Assembly (NCBI RefSeq): GCF_000174415.1
Contig: NZ_ACJM01000003.1
Location: 1-64,000 of the forward strand
Source of the DNA: Dethiobacter alkaliphilus AHT 1
GTDB taxonomy: Bacteria > Bacillota > Dethiobacteria > Dethiobacterales > Dethiobacteraceae
Direction of reading: 5' to 3'
Length of the DNA stretch: 64,000 bases
The position numbers and the translations under genes were made by a program. The notes under the pieces were generated by a model. It was given only the letters and a program-made list of their open reading frames with translations. It ran no database searches and was not told where the DNA came from. Positions 17,282-25,963 of this stretch are shown here, piece by piece (position 1 is the first letter of the stretch; each line of letters starts with the position of its first letter).

Positions 17282-17985
17282 ATTACATACCCCCGCGGTG
17301 TTATCATCCGGCCGTTTAGCACCTTAGTCTGGCTGTTGCCGATGATTACCGTGGTGGTCATATCCACATCCTCAATATTCATGTCTCCAAGAGTGGTAAC
17401 CTGTTTGGCTTCCCCTGCCCGGCAGCAGTCCTTCACCAGACCCAGCGGTGTCTCTTTTGCCCGGTGTTTTAGTACCACATTACGGGCCACCTCCAGATGC
17501 TGGTCCCGGCCGTGGCTGCGCGGGTTATAGAGCACTATAACAAAGTCCGCCGCCGCTGCTGCGTCCAGGCGCCTTAAAATAGTCTCCCACGGTGTGAGTA
17601 AATCAGAGAGGCTAATCACCGCAAAGTCGTGGGTCAGCGGCGCACCCAACACCGCCGCAGTGGCGGTGGCCGCGGTGACCCCGGGAATAACGTCCACTTC
17701 CAATTCCGGTGGCGCTATTTCCAGAATGGGGCTAGCCATACCGTACACACCGGGGTCGCCGCTGGAGATAACCGCCACCCGTTTGCCCGCCAGCGCTTCC
17801 TCCACCGCCACCCGGGCCCGGTCCGTCTCTTTCTTCATCCCTGAGGAAAGAACGGTCTGATTTGTTAAATAAGGCTTAGCCAGCTTAATGTATGTGGAAT
17901 AGCCAATAACCACATCGGCCCCGCTTATGGCATCCCGGGCCTGCGGTGTCAGTGTTTCTTCTCCCCCTGGTCCCAGCCCGACCAC
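17278..17985 (-). CDS. cbiH: Cobalt-precorrin-3 C17-methyltransferase
   Basis: Methylates C17 with SAM and contracts the ring. It has the tetrapyrrole-methylase fold: VVGLGPGG at the N-terminus, VVIGYSTY, the ISSGDPGVYGM motif, DVIPGVTAATA and the C-terminal TTVIIGNSQT block. The open frame extends to 18087, a 139-base overlap with cbiG. GTG 17985 has GAGGAAG upstream and places the GxGPG motif at the usual distance, giving about 235 residues; the start remains uncertain. Confidence 0.92.
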   Translation of the reverse strand: MVGLGPGGEETLTPQARDAISGADVVIGYSTYIKLAKPYLTNQTVLSSGMKKETDRARVAVEEALAGKRVAVISSGDPGVYGMASPILEIAPPELEVDVIPGVTAATATAAVLGAPLTHDFAVISLSDLLTPWETILRRLDAAAAADFVIVLYNPRSHGRDQHLEVARNVVLKHRAKETPLGLVKDCCRAGEAKQVTTLGDMNIEDVDMTTTVIIGNSQTKVLNGRMITPRGYVI

Positions 17986-19028
17986 GGATACTCTTCCTCT
18001 GCCACCGCCACCGTAATCCCTTCCATTTTCTGTTTCGTTACCAGCAGCCGGCCGTTGCCCGCCGCCAGCATTGCTGTCGGTTCGCATACCGCTCCCACCC
18101 CCATGTTCTGATGTACAAACGATGATACATGATAAGGCACTTTAAGCGCCGTGATTTCTTCTTTACTGTAAAAGTCTACCGGTACTCCCAACTGTTTAGC
18201 CGCGCCCAAAAGCCCCAGTTCATCCTTTTTGGCGTCAATGCTGCACAGACGGGCAATACTGCCCCGGGCCAGATTGTGTTTGTCCAGCACATCATAAATG
18301 GCCTGCAAAATCCGCTCTGTGGGCACGCCGCGCCGGCAACCGATCCCGATACATAAATTGGGCGGGCGCAGATACAAATCACCGTCATGGCTGCCCAACA
18401 CTTTGGCTGCATTGGTTAACAGGGCCCGGTATTTGTATTGGGGAGCCATCTGTGCAAACTGGGAAAAGGGATAGAAAAACAGTCCGGCACAGGAGATGCG
18501 TCGCAAACCGGGATAGTCGGAGAACACCGCCACCGCCTCACCCTTTAACATGGCGGCATTAAACTGCTTAATCAGCGAAAAGGGCTCCGGCTGCACCCCC
18601 ATTTCCCGGGCCAGGGTATCCACCGCCTGCAGGCCGTTTACATCGGTGGCGGTGGTAATCACCGGCGTTGCTCCCAGCAGTTCTCCCAAAGAGTGTGCCA
18701 GTTCATTGGCACCGCCCCAGTGCCCGGAAAGCAGGGAAATGGCAAAGCTGCCCGCCTCGTCCATCACCACCACCGCCGGGTCGGTCTGCTTGCTCTCAAT
18801 GAGCGGCGCCAGGATGCGCACCGCAATCCCGCAGGCCATTATCAATACCAGCGCTTCTTTTTGCCGGAAACAATCGGTAACGGCCTGCCTAAGCGTGGTA
18901 TAGGAGATGGCGCCGTCGCCGGGACTGCGTAAATCTTCGGGAAGATAAATGCTAAATCCAGTGGTTTTGGCCACCCGCCGGGCCAGTTTTTGGCCTCCCG
19001 GCGTCACCGCAATTACCGCACCGTTCAT
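17949..19028 (-). CDS. cbiG: Cobalt-precorrin-5A hydrolase
   Basis: Opens the delta-lactone, releasing C20 as acetaldehyde. The 359-residue protein has the expected layout: N-terminal AVTPGGQKLA, a central LSGHWGGANELA segment with the conserved SGHxGGAN motif, and a C-terminal domain with GIGCRRGVPTE and SIDAKKDELGL. The ATG is shared with the cbiF stop (TAATG), pointing to coupled translation. Its 3' end overlaps the cbiH start by about 37 bases or more. Confidence 0.94.
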   Translation of the reverse strand: MNGAVIAVTPGGQKLARRVAKTTGFSIYLPEDLRSPGDGAISYTTLRQAVTDCFRQKEALVLIMACGIAVRILAPLIESKQTDPAVVVMDEAGSFAISLLSGHWGGANELAHSLGELLGATPVITTATDVNGLQAVDTLAREMGVQPEPFSLIKQFNAAMLKGEAVAVFSDYPGLRRISCAGLFFYPFSQFAQMAPQYKYRALLTNAAKVLGSHDGDLYLRPPNLCIGIGCRRGVPTERILQAIYDVLDKHNLARGSIARLCSIDAKKDELGLLGAAKQLGVPVDFYSKEEITALKVPYHVSSFVHQNMGVGAVCEPTAMLAAGNGRLLVTKQKMEGITVAVAEEEYPWSGWDQGEKKH

Positions 19029-19786
19029 TAGTCCTGTGCCTTCCGGTATTCGTGACTAAACTCCGCGGCATACAGGCGGGACGGCACATAATCCTCTTTA
19101 CCCAGAAACTCGCCCACCAGAATCATGGCGGTCTTGGTGATCCCCGCTTCCTGTACCTTTTGGGCAATGTCTGCCAGTGTGCCCCGGATTGCCCGCTCTC
19201 CGGGCCAGGAGGCTTTCTCCACCACCGCCACCGGAGTTTCTGCCGGATATTCTTCCTGGAGTTCTGTAACCACTTTATCCATCATGCCTACACTGAGGAA
19301 AATACACATGGACGCGCGGTGTGCTGCCAGCGAAGCCAGATTTTCCTTCTGTGGCACAGGAGTGCGCCCCGCCAGACGGGTGATGATCACCGTCTGGGAA
19401 ACCTCAGGTAATGTGAGCTCCCGACCCACCGCCGCGGCCGCCGCGGCATAGGAGGATACCCCGGGTACCATGATGCTTTCTATCCCCTGCTTTTGCAGGG
19501 CATCCATCTGCTCCTGGATAGCACCGTAGAGTGCCGGATCGCCGGTGTGCAGTCGCACCACCTTTTTCCCTTCCTGCAGTGCCTCGGCCATCATTTTTAC
19601 CTGCTCATCCAGATTTAAGCCGGCACTGTCTTCAATCCGGGTCTTTTTGCCGGCATGCACCAGAATATCTTTGTTCACCAGCGACCCGGCATAGAGAATT
19701 AAATCCGCCTCACCCAGGAGGCGGGCTCCCTTTACGGTGATGAGCTCCGCATCCCCGGGCCCCGCGCCCACAAAATAAACAGTCAT
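19028..19786 (-). CDS. cbiF: Cobalt-precorrin-4 C11-methyltransferase
   Basis: SAM-dependent methylation of C11. The 252-residue protein shows VYFVGAGPGDAELITVKG, YAGSLVN, VRLHTGDPALYGAI, the MVPGVSSYAAAAA loop and the ITRLAGRTPVP segment that is characteristic of CbiF/CobM. Both ends share TAATG-type overlaps with neighbours (cbiL upstream, cbiG downstream). Confidence 0.95.
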   Translation of the reverse strand: MTVYFVGAGPGDAELITVKGARLLGEADLILYAGSLVNKDILVHAGKKTRIEDSAGLNLDEQVKMMAEALQEGKKVVRLHTGDPALYGAIQEQMDALQKQGIESIMVPGVSSYAAAAAAVGRELTLPEVSQTVIITRLAGRTPVPQKENLASLAAHRASMCIFLSVGMMDKVVTELQEEYPAETPVAVVEKASWPGERAIRGTLADIAQKVQEAGITKTAMILVGEFLGKEDYVPSRLYAAEFSHEYRKAQD

Positions 19787-20499
19787 TAACCCTTCCTCCT
19801 TTTGGCAATCAAAAGCGACAGGTAATCTATTTTTTGGCCGCGCATTGCAAAGGGGTCGTTGGTCCAGAATTCATCCCCCGTCCCACAGCGGCTCACCAGA
19901 TAAACCTCGTCGGCAAACTCACTTGCTTCCAACAAGTCCAGCAGCTCATCAAAGCCGGCGGACACTTTTAGAAATACCACCGTATCCACATATTGGCTAA
20001 GCCCCAGAAACTCTTGCTCTGTCACCGGCAGCGGCACCACCGCCAGCCGTTCATTCTGCTCCACCAACGGAATCCGCAAAAGTGAGGCGGCGGCATTAAA
20101 AGAAGAAATGCCCGGCACCACTTCCACCGGTGCCTGCGGTGCCACCTGCTGCAGAAATTTAAGCAGATAGCCAAAAGTACTATAAAGCAGCGGGTCGCCA
20201 ATGGTTAAAAATGCAACGCTGTCATACTGTTCCAACAGCTTAGCCACCGCTTGGGCCGCCTCCTGCCAATGGGCCTCCAGCACCGCTTCGTCCCGGGACA
20301 TGGGAAATAGCAGCTCTTCTACCACCGCATCTTCTGCCAGGTAAGGTTTAACCACCGAAAGGGCCACGCTTTCCCGCTCCGTTTTGGACTTGGGCACACA
20401 AATCACCTGTGAGCGGCCCAGGATTTCCCGGCCCTTCACCGTCAAAAGGCCGCTGTCCCCGGGGCCCACTCCAATACCATACAATGTTCCCATACCCAT
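19786..20499 (-). CDS. cbiL: Cobalt-precorrin-2 C20-methyltransferase
   Basis: Adds the C20 methyl to cobalt-factor II/precorrin-2 using SAM. The 237-residue methylase has YGIGVGPGDSGLLTVKG, ICVPKSKT, FLTIGDPLLYSTFGYL and EVVPGISSFNAAAS, matching CbiL/CobI. GGAGG lies nine bases before ATG 20499; a second in-frame ATG follows two codons later. Confidence 0.94.
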   Translation of the reverse strand: MGMGTLYGIGVGPGDSGLLTVKGREILGRSQVICVPKSKTERESVALSVVKPYLAEDAVVEELLFPMSRDEAVLEAHWQEAAQAVAKLLEQYDSVAFLTIGDPLLYSTFGYLLKFLQQVAPQAPVEVVPGISSFNAAASLLRIPLVEQNERLAVVPLPVTEQEFLGLSQYVDTVVFLKVSAGFDELLDLLEASEFADEVYLVSRCGTGDEFWTNDPFAMRGQKIDYLSLLIAKRRKG

Positions 20500-20500
20500 C

Positions 20501-21100
20501 TTATTGGGCCTCCTTTTTTGCGCTTAAAAGCCATACTCCGTTTGTGGCCCGGAAAAAATGCTCCTGGCCCAGCTTCTCCAGCCGGGAAGCCTGAACATGA
20601 ATTCCCTCCAGTTCCACAAACGGTGCCGCCGCCAGCCTTTGCAGTGCGCAAGCCAGGTTGCGCGGTGAAATCAGGGCCAGGACCACAATCCCGCCGTCAA
20701 CCAACTTTTGGCCGCACACATCAAGAATCTCTTCTAAGTTTCCACCGCTGCCGCCCACAAATACCCGGTGCGGACGGGGCAAACCGGCCAGGGCCGCAGG
20801 TGCGGTGCCTGAAATTACCTCTACATGCTCCACACCGAACTTTGCACAGTTTTTATGTATCAACTCCACGCCGTCTGCATTCTTTTCCACCGCATATACC
20901 CGGCCTCCCGGAGTAAAAAGGGCCGCTTCCACCGTAAGCGAGCCGGTACCGGCCCCCACATCCCACACCGTTTGCTCCGGAGCCAGCCGGGCACGACAAA
21001 GGGCCAGTGCCCGGATTTCCTCTTTTGTCATGGGAACTTTGGCCCGGGTAAATTCCCTATCGCTTATGCCGGGCACCGTATAAGGCCAAAATTTATTCAT
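20501..21100 (-). CDS. cbiT: Cobalt-precorrin-6B C15-methyltransferase (decarboxylating)
   Basis: Methylates C15 and decarboxylates the C12 acetate chain. The 199-residue class I methyltransferase has PGISDREFTRAKVPMTKEEIRAL at the start and the SAM motif VWDVGAGTGSLTVE, then HRVFVGGSGGNLEEIL. It overlaps cbiE by eight bases; together they do the two-step methylation that one protein (CobL) does in aerobes. Confidence 0.95.
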   Translation of the reverse strand: MNKFWPYTVPGISDREFTRAKVPMTKEEIRALALCRARLAPEQTVWDVGAGTGSLTVEAALFTPGGRVYAVEKNADGVELIHKNCAKFGVEHVEVISGTAPAALAGLPRPHRVFVGGSGGNLEEILDVCGQKLVDGGIVVLALISPRNLACALQRLAAAPFVELEGIHVQASRLEKLGQEHFFRATNGVWLLSAKKEAQ

Positions 21101-21713
21101 CCAGAATCACCATCACGCAATCCCCTTCCTCACTGCCGTCAAGACGGGAGAGGCGCGTTATAACCACCTCTTCAGCGGGGGTGGTAAGCCGCCTGCACAG
21201 CGCCACCGGCGCATCCTCTCCGCCGTTTTCCAGCACTAACTTTGCCAGCCGGCCGGGTGTCCATTTGCCGTCGGTTAAGATAGCCTTCTTTCCCGCCACC
21301 ATAAGAGACGGCAGCAAATCGTTGCCTTCCCGACCATGGGCCGACAAGAGCATGGCGCCCTGCCAGGGCACGCCCAGGCGGGCAAAAGCCACCTGCACTG
21401 AAGAAACCCCGGGCAGTACTTCCAGTTCAGTGGCGGAAAAATGGCGCCGCAGGTAAGCCAGTAAACTGTGAAAACCCGGGTCTCCGGAAACCAGAACCGC
21501 CACTTTTTTAGTTTTGGCCAGTTCTCCAAGTTTAAGTGCCAGTCCTTGCAGATCGGCGGTCACCGGTATCAATTCTTTGCCCAGGTGGGCAAAGGGATCC
21601 ACCGCCCGGCGGCCTCCCACCAAAACGTCGGCCTCCGCCGCTTTTTTTCGTATCACCGGCAGAATATAATCCTCTCCTCCCGGTCCGATTCCAAGTACCA
21701 TAATCCTGTTCAT
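21093..21713 (-). CDS. cbiE: Cobalt-precorrin-7 C5-methyltransferase
   Basis: SAM-dependent C5 methylation. The 206-residue protein has VLGIGPGGEDYILP, VLVGGRRAVD, VLVSGDPGFHSLLAYL and EVLPGVSSVQVAFARLG, the CbiE arrangement. The longest frame begins at 21761 within cbiD; GGAGGG seven bases before ATG 21713 gives the correct start, one base past the cbiD stop. Confidence 0.95.
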   Translation of the reverse strand: MNRIMVLGIGPGGEDYILPVIRKKAAEADVLVGGRRAVDPFAHLGKELIPVTADLQGLALKLGELAKTKKVAVLVSGDPGFHSLLAYLRRHFSATELEVLPGVSSVQVAFARLGVPWQGAMLLSAHGREGNDLLPSLMVAGKKAILTDGKWTPGRLAKLVLENGGEDAPVALCRRLTTPAEEVVITRLSRLDGSEEGDCVMVILDE

Positions 21714-21714
21714 T

Positions 21715-22824
21715 TTATCCCTCCAGCCACCTGGCGGCCAAGCTGTCCCGGGCCAGTTCATCTCCGGCCAGGTTCAGCATAATACAGCCCACACGCAGTT
21801 TTTCTTTCACCATGATTTCCGCCCGGCGGGCCGCAGCCTCCGCCACCGCCTGCAGCACGTTAACATAGCGGTGTTCCAGAAGATAGGCCGCCGACTCCTC
21901 GGCGGTATTGTGCTGCATCAAATCCGTTAGCACTCCATGGGGCAGTTTTAAAAGCGCCGCATGAGCCACCAGCGTCTCCCGGCGGGCATCGGCCACCGCA
22001 CTGTGGGTTTCGGCAATTCCCGCCGCCACCTTCACCAGCTTGCCGATATGGCCGTACAACAGCACTTCCTCCACATTTTTGGCCGCACAGGCTCTCAGCA
22101 TGTAGCCGATGAAGTTACTGGTCACCACCACCGCATCTTCTGCCACCGGCAGACTCTTTAGCGCATTTTTTTTGCCCATCTTCCCCGGAGTAAGTACCAG
22201 GCGCCGGCAGCCTGCCGCCAGTGCCACATCAATCTGTGGTGAAAGCGACCTTCTAAAGGCATCGGAAGACATGGGCTCCACTATGCCGGTGGTGCCCAGA
22301 ATGGAGATTCCCCCCACAATACCCAGCTGGGGATTTAAGGTCCTTTGAGCCAGCTCTTTTCCACCGGGAACTTCAATGGTAATAGATACACCTTTATCCT
22401 GCGGCAAAACACTCTTAACAGCGGCCAGAATCTGGGCCCGCGGTCCGGGATTGATGGCCGCCTCCCCCACCGGCAGGGCCAGGCCGGGCTTGGTTACCCG
22501 TCCCACTCCCTCACCGCCGCAGATTTCCACTTCCCCCACCGGCAGCTCTTTTACCTTGGCCACCACCAGCACGTTATGGGTTACATCGGGATCATCGCCC
22601 GCATCTTTTTTTACTGCGGCACAGGCCCAGCCCTCTTGCCGCTCAGCCTGTGCCAAAGGCAGCACCAGAGTTATCCCTGCCGGGGTGGACACTTCCACTT
22701 CAGTTAAATCATTATCGCTGTATAAAAGCCGCACTGCAGCTGCTGCTGCAGCCGCCGCACACGTTCCCGTGGTATAACCGGCGCGCAGTACTTTTCCGTC
22801 AGCCTGTTTGAATGTGGGCAGCAT
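21715..22824 (-). CDS. cbiD: Cobalt-precorrin-5B C1-methyltransferase
   Basis: Methylates C1 in the oxygen-independent pathway and has no aerobic counterpart of the same fold, so it marks the anaerobic route. The 369-residue protein shows RAGYTTGTCAAAAA at the N-terminus, KKDAGDDPDVTHN, the INPGPR segment, ILGTTGIVEPMS and LYGHIGKLVKVAAGIAETHS. AAGGAGAGG precedes ATG 22824. Confidence 0.96.
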   Translation of the reverse strand: MLPTFKQADGKVLRAGYTTGTCAAAAAAAAVRLLYSDNDLTEVEVSTPAGITLVLPLAQAERQEGWACAAVKKDAGDDPDVTHNVLVVAKVKELPVGEVEICGGEGVGRVTKPGLALPVGEAAINPGPRAQILAAVKSVLPQDKGVSITIEVPGGKELAQRTLNPQLGIVGGISILGTTGIVEPMSSDAFRRSLSPQIDVALAAGCRRLVLTPGKMGKKNALKSLPVAEDAVVVTSNFIGYMLRACAAKNVEEVLLYGHIGKLVKVAAGIAETHSAVADARRETLVAHAALLKLPHGVLTDLMQHNTAEESAAYLLEHRYVNVLQAVAEAAARRAEIMVKEKLRVGCIMLNLAGDELARDSLAARWLEG

Positions 22825-22851
22825 ATTTTTCCTCTCCTTGTGCTGCAGTCT

Positions 22852-24336
22852 TTAAAATTGCCGCTGCACCAATTCTTTTAATAAATCACAGTCCAGATGC
22901 TCCCGCACAGCCTGGGCCAGCAGTTGGTACGACTGTTCCCGTTTCTGCCGGGCCGAGAGAGTATCGCCTTCCTGAGGTTTTAAACCATGGGCCTTGCGCA
23001 GGCGGTTTAAAAAACCATGGCGAAACGTTGCGGCGTCAAAGAGGCCGTGCAGGTAGGTGCCAAACACTCTTTTGTCGGCGCTTACGGCTCCGTCCTCGTA
23101 GCTTTGTCCCTTTTCTGAGGTAAGGCGGGCAAAAGGCTCTGTTTCACCACGGGTGGTTTGTCCCATATGGATTTCATACCCACATAGCTCCTCACCGTGC
23201 TCAATGGTTTCTCCTTTTACCCGGACCGTGGTCTTTTGCGGCAAAAATTCTGTTTCCACCGGCAAAAGGCCAAGGCCTTCCTCGCTGCCGCCGGTGCCGT
23301 CTGCCGATTGCAAATCCACAACCCGGCGGCCAAGCATCTGGTAGCCGCCGCAAATGCCCACCAGAGACGAGCCGCCGTTCACTGCTGCTGCCACCGCTTT
23401 TGCCAGGCCGCAGCTTTTTAGCCACCGCAAATCAGCCAGCGTATTTTTACTTCCCGGCAAAATAACCAGGTGAGGACTTCCCAACTGCTGCGGGGTTTGC
23501 ACATAACGGAGACGCACTCCGTTTTCTGTTGCCAGGACGTGGTAATCGGTAAAATTAGCAATGCGCGGCAGCTGAATCACCGCCACATCCAGCTCTCCCC
23601 CGGGCGGTTGTATTCCTCCCAAAGCCAGGGAGTCTTCCGCCGGCAGCGACAAACGGTCCAGATAGGGAATTACCCCTATTACCGGTTTGTGTATCCGCTC
23701 TGTTAACATATCCAGCCCCGGCTGCAACCGCTCCTTAATACCGCGGAAGCGGTTAACAATCACGCCATCCACCCGGGCTCGCTCACTTTCATTTAAAAGC
23801 GCCAGCGTTCCCGCCACATAGGCAAACATGCCGCCCCGGTCAATATCGCTGATTAACAGCACCGGGGCATCCGCCGCTTCCGCCAGGCGCATATTGACAA
23901 TATCATGCTCCCGCAGGTTAACCTCCGCCGGGCTTCCCGCCCCTTCCATCACCACCACGTCAAACTTCCTGCGCAGGGTATTCAGGGCACTGAGAACCTC
24001 AGGAAACAAAACTTTTTTATGTTCCTGATAGTGGGCCGCCGACATATTGCCGGTGGAGATGCCGTTTACCACCACCTGAGAGTGGGTGTCACTCACCGGC
24101 TTTAACAGTACCGGATTCATGGCCACCTCCGGTTCCGCTCCTGCCGCTTCGGCCTGCATGACCTGGGCCCAGCCGATTTCACCGCCGTCTACCGCCATGG
24201 CATTAAGGGCCATATTCTGCGCTTTAAACGGCGCCACACTAAATCCTTCCTGGGCAAAATAGCGGCACAGCGCCGCACAAAGAATGCTTTTCCCGGCATC
24301 GGAGGACGTTCCCTGCACCATCAGCACCGCTGTCAT
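22852..24336 (-). CDS. cobQ: Cobyric acid synthase, copy 1
   Basis: Amidates the b, d, e and g side chains of adenosylcobyrinate a,c-diamide with glutamine and ATP. The 494-residue protein has the P-loop-like VQGTSSDAGKSILCAALCR, FKAQNMALNA, the EGAGSPAEVNLREHDIVNM strand, ISDIDRGGMFA, and a C-terminal amidotransferase with the nucleophile in GICGGYQMLG and a late TYLHGLFD histidine. It starts within the stop of a second complete cobQ (four-base overlap). Both copies look catalytically intact. Confidence 0.94.
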   Translation of the reverse strand: MTAVLMVQGTSSDAGKSILCAALCRYFAQEGFSVAPFKAQNMALNAMAVDGGEIGWAQVMQAEAAGAEPEVAMNPVLLKPVSDTHSQVVVNGISTGNMSAAHYQEHKKVLFPEVLSALNTLRRKFDVVVMEGAGSPAEVNLREHDIVNMRLAEAADAPVLLISDIDRGGMFAYVAGTLALLNESERARVDGVIVNRFRGIKERLQPGLDMLTERIHKPVIGVIPYLDRLSLPAEDSLALGGIQPPGGELDVAVIQLPRIANFTDYHVLATENGVRLRYVQTPQQLGSPHLVILPGSKNTLADLRWLKSCGLAKAVAAAVNGGSSLVGICGGYQMLGRRVVDLQSADGTGGSEEGLGLLPVETEFLPQKTTVRVKGETIEHGEELCGYEIHMGQTTRGETEPFARLTSEKGQSYEDGAVSADKRVFGTYLHGLFDAATFRHGFLNRLRKAHGLKPQEGDTLSARQKREQSYQLLAQAVREHLDCDLLKELVQRQF

Positions 24337-25868
24337 GACAGATCCTCCTTTTTTTTGCCGGGTAACTCCAGCAGCTGATAAATTGCGTCCATATCCAAAG
24401 CGCGGCGCACCTCTGCCGCCAGCTTATCAAATGAGCTTTCCCGGTGGTCCAAAGCTTCGGTGCCCAGCTCCTGCCAACCGCGGCTCTGCCGCAGCCGGTT
24501 TAGCCAGGCCCGGCGGAAACCGGGCCGGTCAAAAACTCCATGCAGGTAAGTACCCCAGATGCGGCCGCAAGCCGATACCGCACCGTCATTGCCGCCCTCT
24601 CCACTCAAAGTAAAAGCTGCAGAGCAGCCGGGCTCACGCTCAGATTGCCCCATATGGATTTCGTATCCGGACACCTTTTCTCCTAAAGCAAATGACAGCC
24701 GGGATTCTCCCTCTGCCCGCACCACTTTTTTCTCCGGATAAAAGCGGGTAGTTACCGCCAACAGCCCCAGCCCCGTTGCTTCTGCGGCGCCGCTGCCCGA
24801 TTCGCCGCCGTGGGGGTCCCATAATTTCTCCCCCAGCATTTGGTAGCCGCCGCAAATACCCACCACGGGAATTTTTTGCTCACAGGCGGCCAAAATGGCG
24901 CTGTCCAGGCCGTGTTGGCGAAGAAACTGCAGATCCCGCATACTGTTTTTTGTGCCCGGTAAAATGACGGCATCGGCGCCGGAGAGCTTTTCCGGTTCAT
25001 CCACATAGATAAGTTCCACATCCTCTTCTGCCGCCAGGGCGTCAAAGTCTGTGAAGTTACTGATATGGGGCAGGCGCACCACACAGATTTGCAGCTTACC
25101 CTGGCTTTCGCCGCAATAGGCACTCCGCTCCAGGGCCACGCCGTCTTCTTCGGCCAGATTGGTTTGGATATGGGGCACCACTCCCAGCACCGGGCGCCCG
25201 GTACGCTCCTCCACCACTTTCAGCCCCGGCTCCAGCACCGCCTTGTCGCCGCGAAATTTATTAAAAATAAAACCGGCAATGCGCTGCTGATCTTCCTGCG
25301 GCAAAAGGAGCATGGTACCCACCGCTGCCGCCAGAGCGCCACCCCGGTCGATATCGTTAACCAACAGCACCGGAGCTTCCGCCAGTTTTGCTGCTTTCAT
25401 ATTGGCCACATCCTGGTCGGCCAGATTAATCTCCGCCGGACTGCCGGCGCCTTCCAAGACGATAATGTCATATTCATCCCGCAGTGTGTCCAGTGACCTG
25501 GCTATCACCTGCAGGCTAAAACGTATGTAATCTTCCTGGGAGCGCGCCGCATAGCTCACATCGCCATGGGGCCTGCCCCGCACAATGATTTGGGCCTGGC
25601 CCTGCCCCTTGGGCTTGACCAGAATAGGGTTCATATCCACGGTGGCTTCAATCCCCGCCGCTTCCGCCTGTTCCCCTTGGGCTCGGCCAATTTCCCCGCC
25701 GTCGCAGGTTACATAGGAGTTTAAGGCCATATTCCAGCTTTTAAAAGGGGCCACACGGTAACCGTCCTGGGCAAAAATACGGCACAAGGCGGTGGCCAGA
25801 GCGCTTTTGCCCACATGAGATGCGCTGCCCTGAATCATAATGGTTTTTGCTTTGGCTTTCCTTTGCAT
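24333..25868 (-). CDS. cobQ: Cobyric acid synthase, copy 2
   Basis: A second full-length member of the same family, 511 residues from ATG 25868. It has IMIQGSASHVGKSALATALCR, FKSWNMALNSYVT, EGAGSPAEINLADQDVANM, NDIDRGGALAA, GICGGYQMLG and TYLHGVFD. It is the first gene of the cob operon. Differences from copy 1 include GSASHVGKS for GTSSDAGKS and FKSWNMALN for FKAQNMALN in the N-terminal synthetase region. The open frame extends to 25922, but the region between holds a palindromic operator. Which copy makes cobyric acid, or whether they divide the four amidations or act on different corrinoids, cannot be told here. Confidence 0.92.
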   Translation of the reverse strand: MQRKAKAKTIMIQGSASHVGKSALATALCRIFAQDGYRVAPFKSWNMALNSYVTCDGGEIGRAQGEQAEAAGIEATVDMNPILVKPKGQGQAQIIVRGRPHGDVSYAARSQEDYIRFSLQVIARSLDTLRDEYDIIVLEGAGSPAEINLADQDVANMKAAKLAEAPVLLVNDIDRGGALAAAVGTMLLLPQEDQQRIAGFIFNKFRGDKAVLEPGLKVVEERTGRPVLGVVPHIQTNLAEEDGVALERSAYCGESQGKLQICVVRLPHISNFTDFDALAAEEDVELIYVDEPEKLSGADAVILPGTKNSMRDLQFLRQHGLDSAILAACEQKIPVVGICGGYQMLGEKLWDPHGGESGSGAAEATGLGLLAVTTRFYPEKKVVRAEGESRLSFALGEKVSGYEIHMGQSEREPGCSAAFTLSGEGGNDGAVSACGRIWGTYLHGVFDRPGFRRAWLNRLRQSRGWQELGTEALDHRESSFDKLAAEVRRALDMDAIYQLLELPGKKKEDLS

Positions 25869-25885
25869 AGCTGCACCATCCTGTC

Positions 25886-25914
25886 TTGACAAAACAGATA
25901 AATAAAGGTACCAT
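25886..25914 (+). promoter_or_regulatory. Promoter of the ferredoxin gene
   Basis: TTGACA (25886-25891) and TACCAT (25909-25914) are 17 bases apart on the plus strand, giving a transcription start near 25921, exactly at the edge of the CsoR-type palindrome. The -35 is perfect, the -10 matches four of six positions. Confidence 0.5.
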
Positions 25915-25920
25915 TTATTC

Positions 25921-25937
25921 ATACCCCCAAGGGGTAT
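25921..25937. promoter_or_regulatory. CsoR/RcnR-type operator-like palindrome
   Basis: ATACCCC-CAA-GGGGTAT is a perfect 7+7 palindrome. The pattern matches operators of the CsoR family (copper CsoR, sulfur CstR and related metal sensors). It lies between the divergent cobQ copy 2 and ferredoxin genes, overlapping the predicted start of the ferredoxin transcript. No csoR-family gene is in the window, so the regulator is inferred only. Confidence 0.5.
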
Positions 25938-25963
25938 AGTATATTGTCCGGAGGTTATAACAA

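Noticed and set aside
17985-18087. N-terminal 34-residue extension of CbiH
   Set aside because: It would overlap cbiG by 139 bases and is Gly/Asn-rich without family resemblance; GTG 17985 is better placed.
22376-22777. 133-codon plus-strand ORF inside cbiD
   Set aside because: It is the antisense shadow of a GC-rich gene with clear family identity on the other strand.
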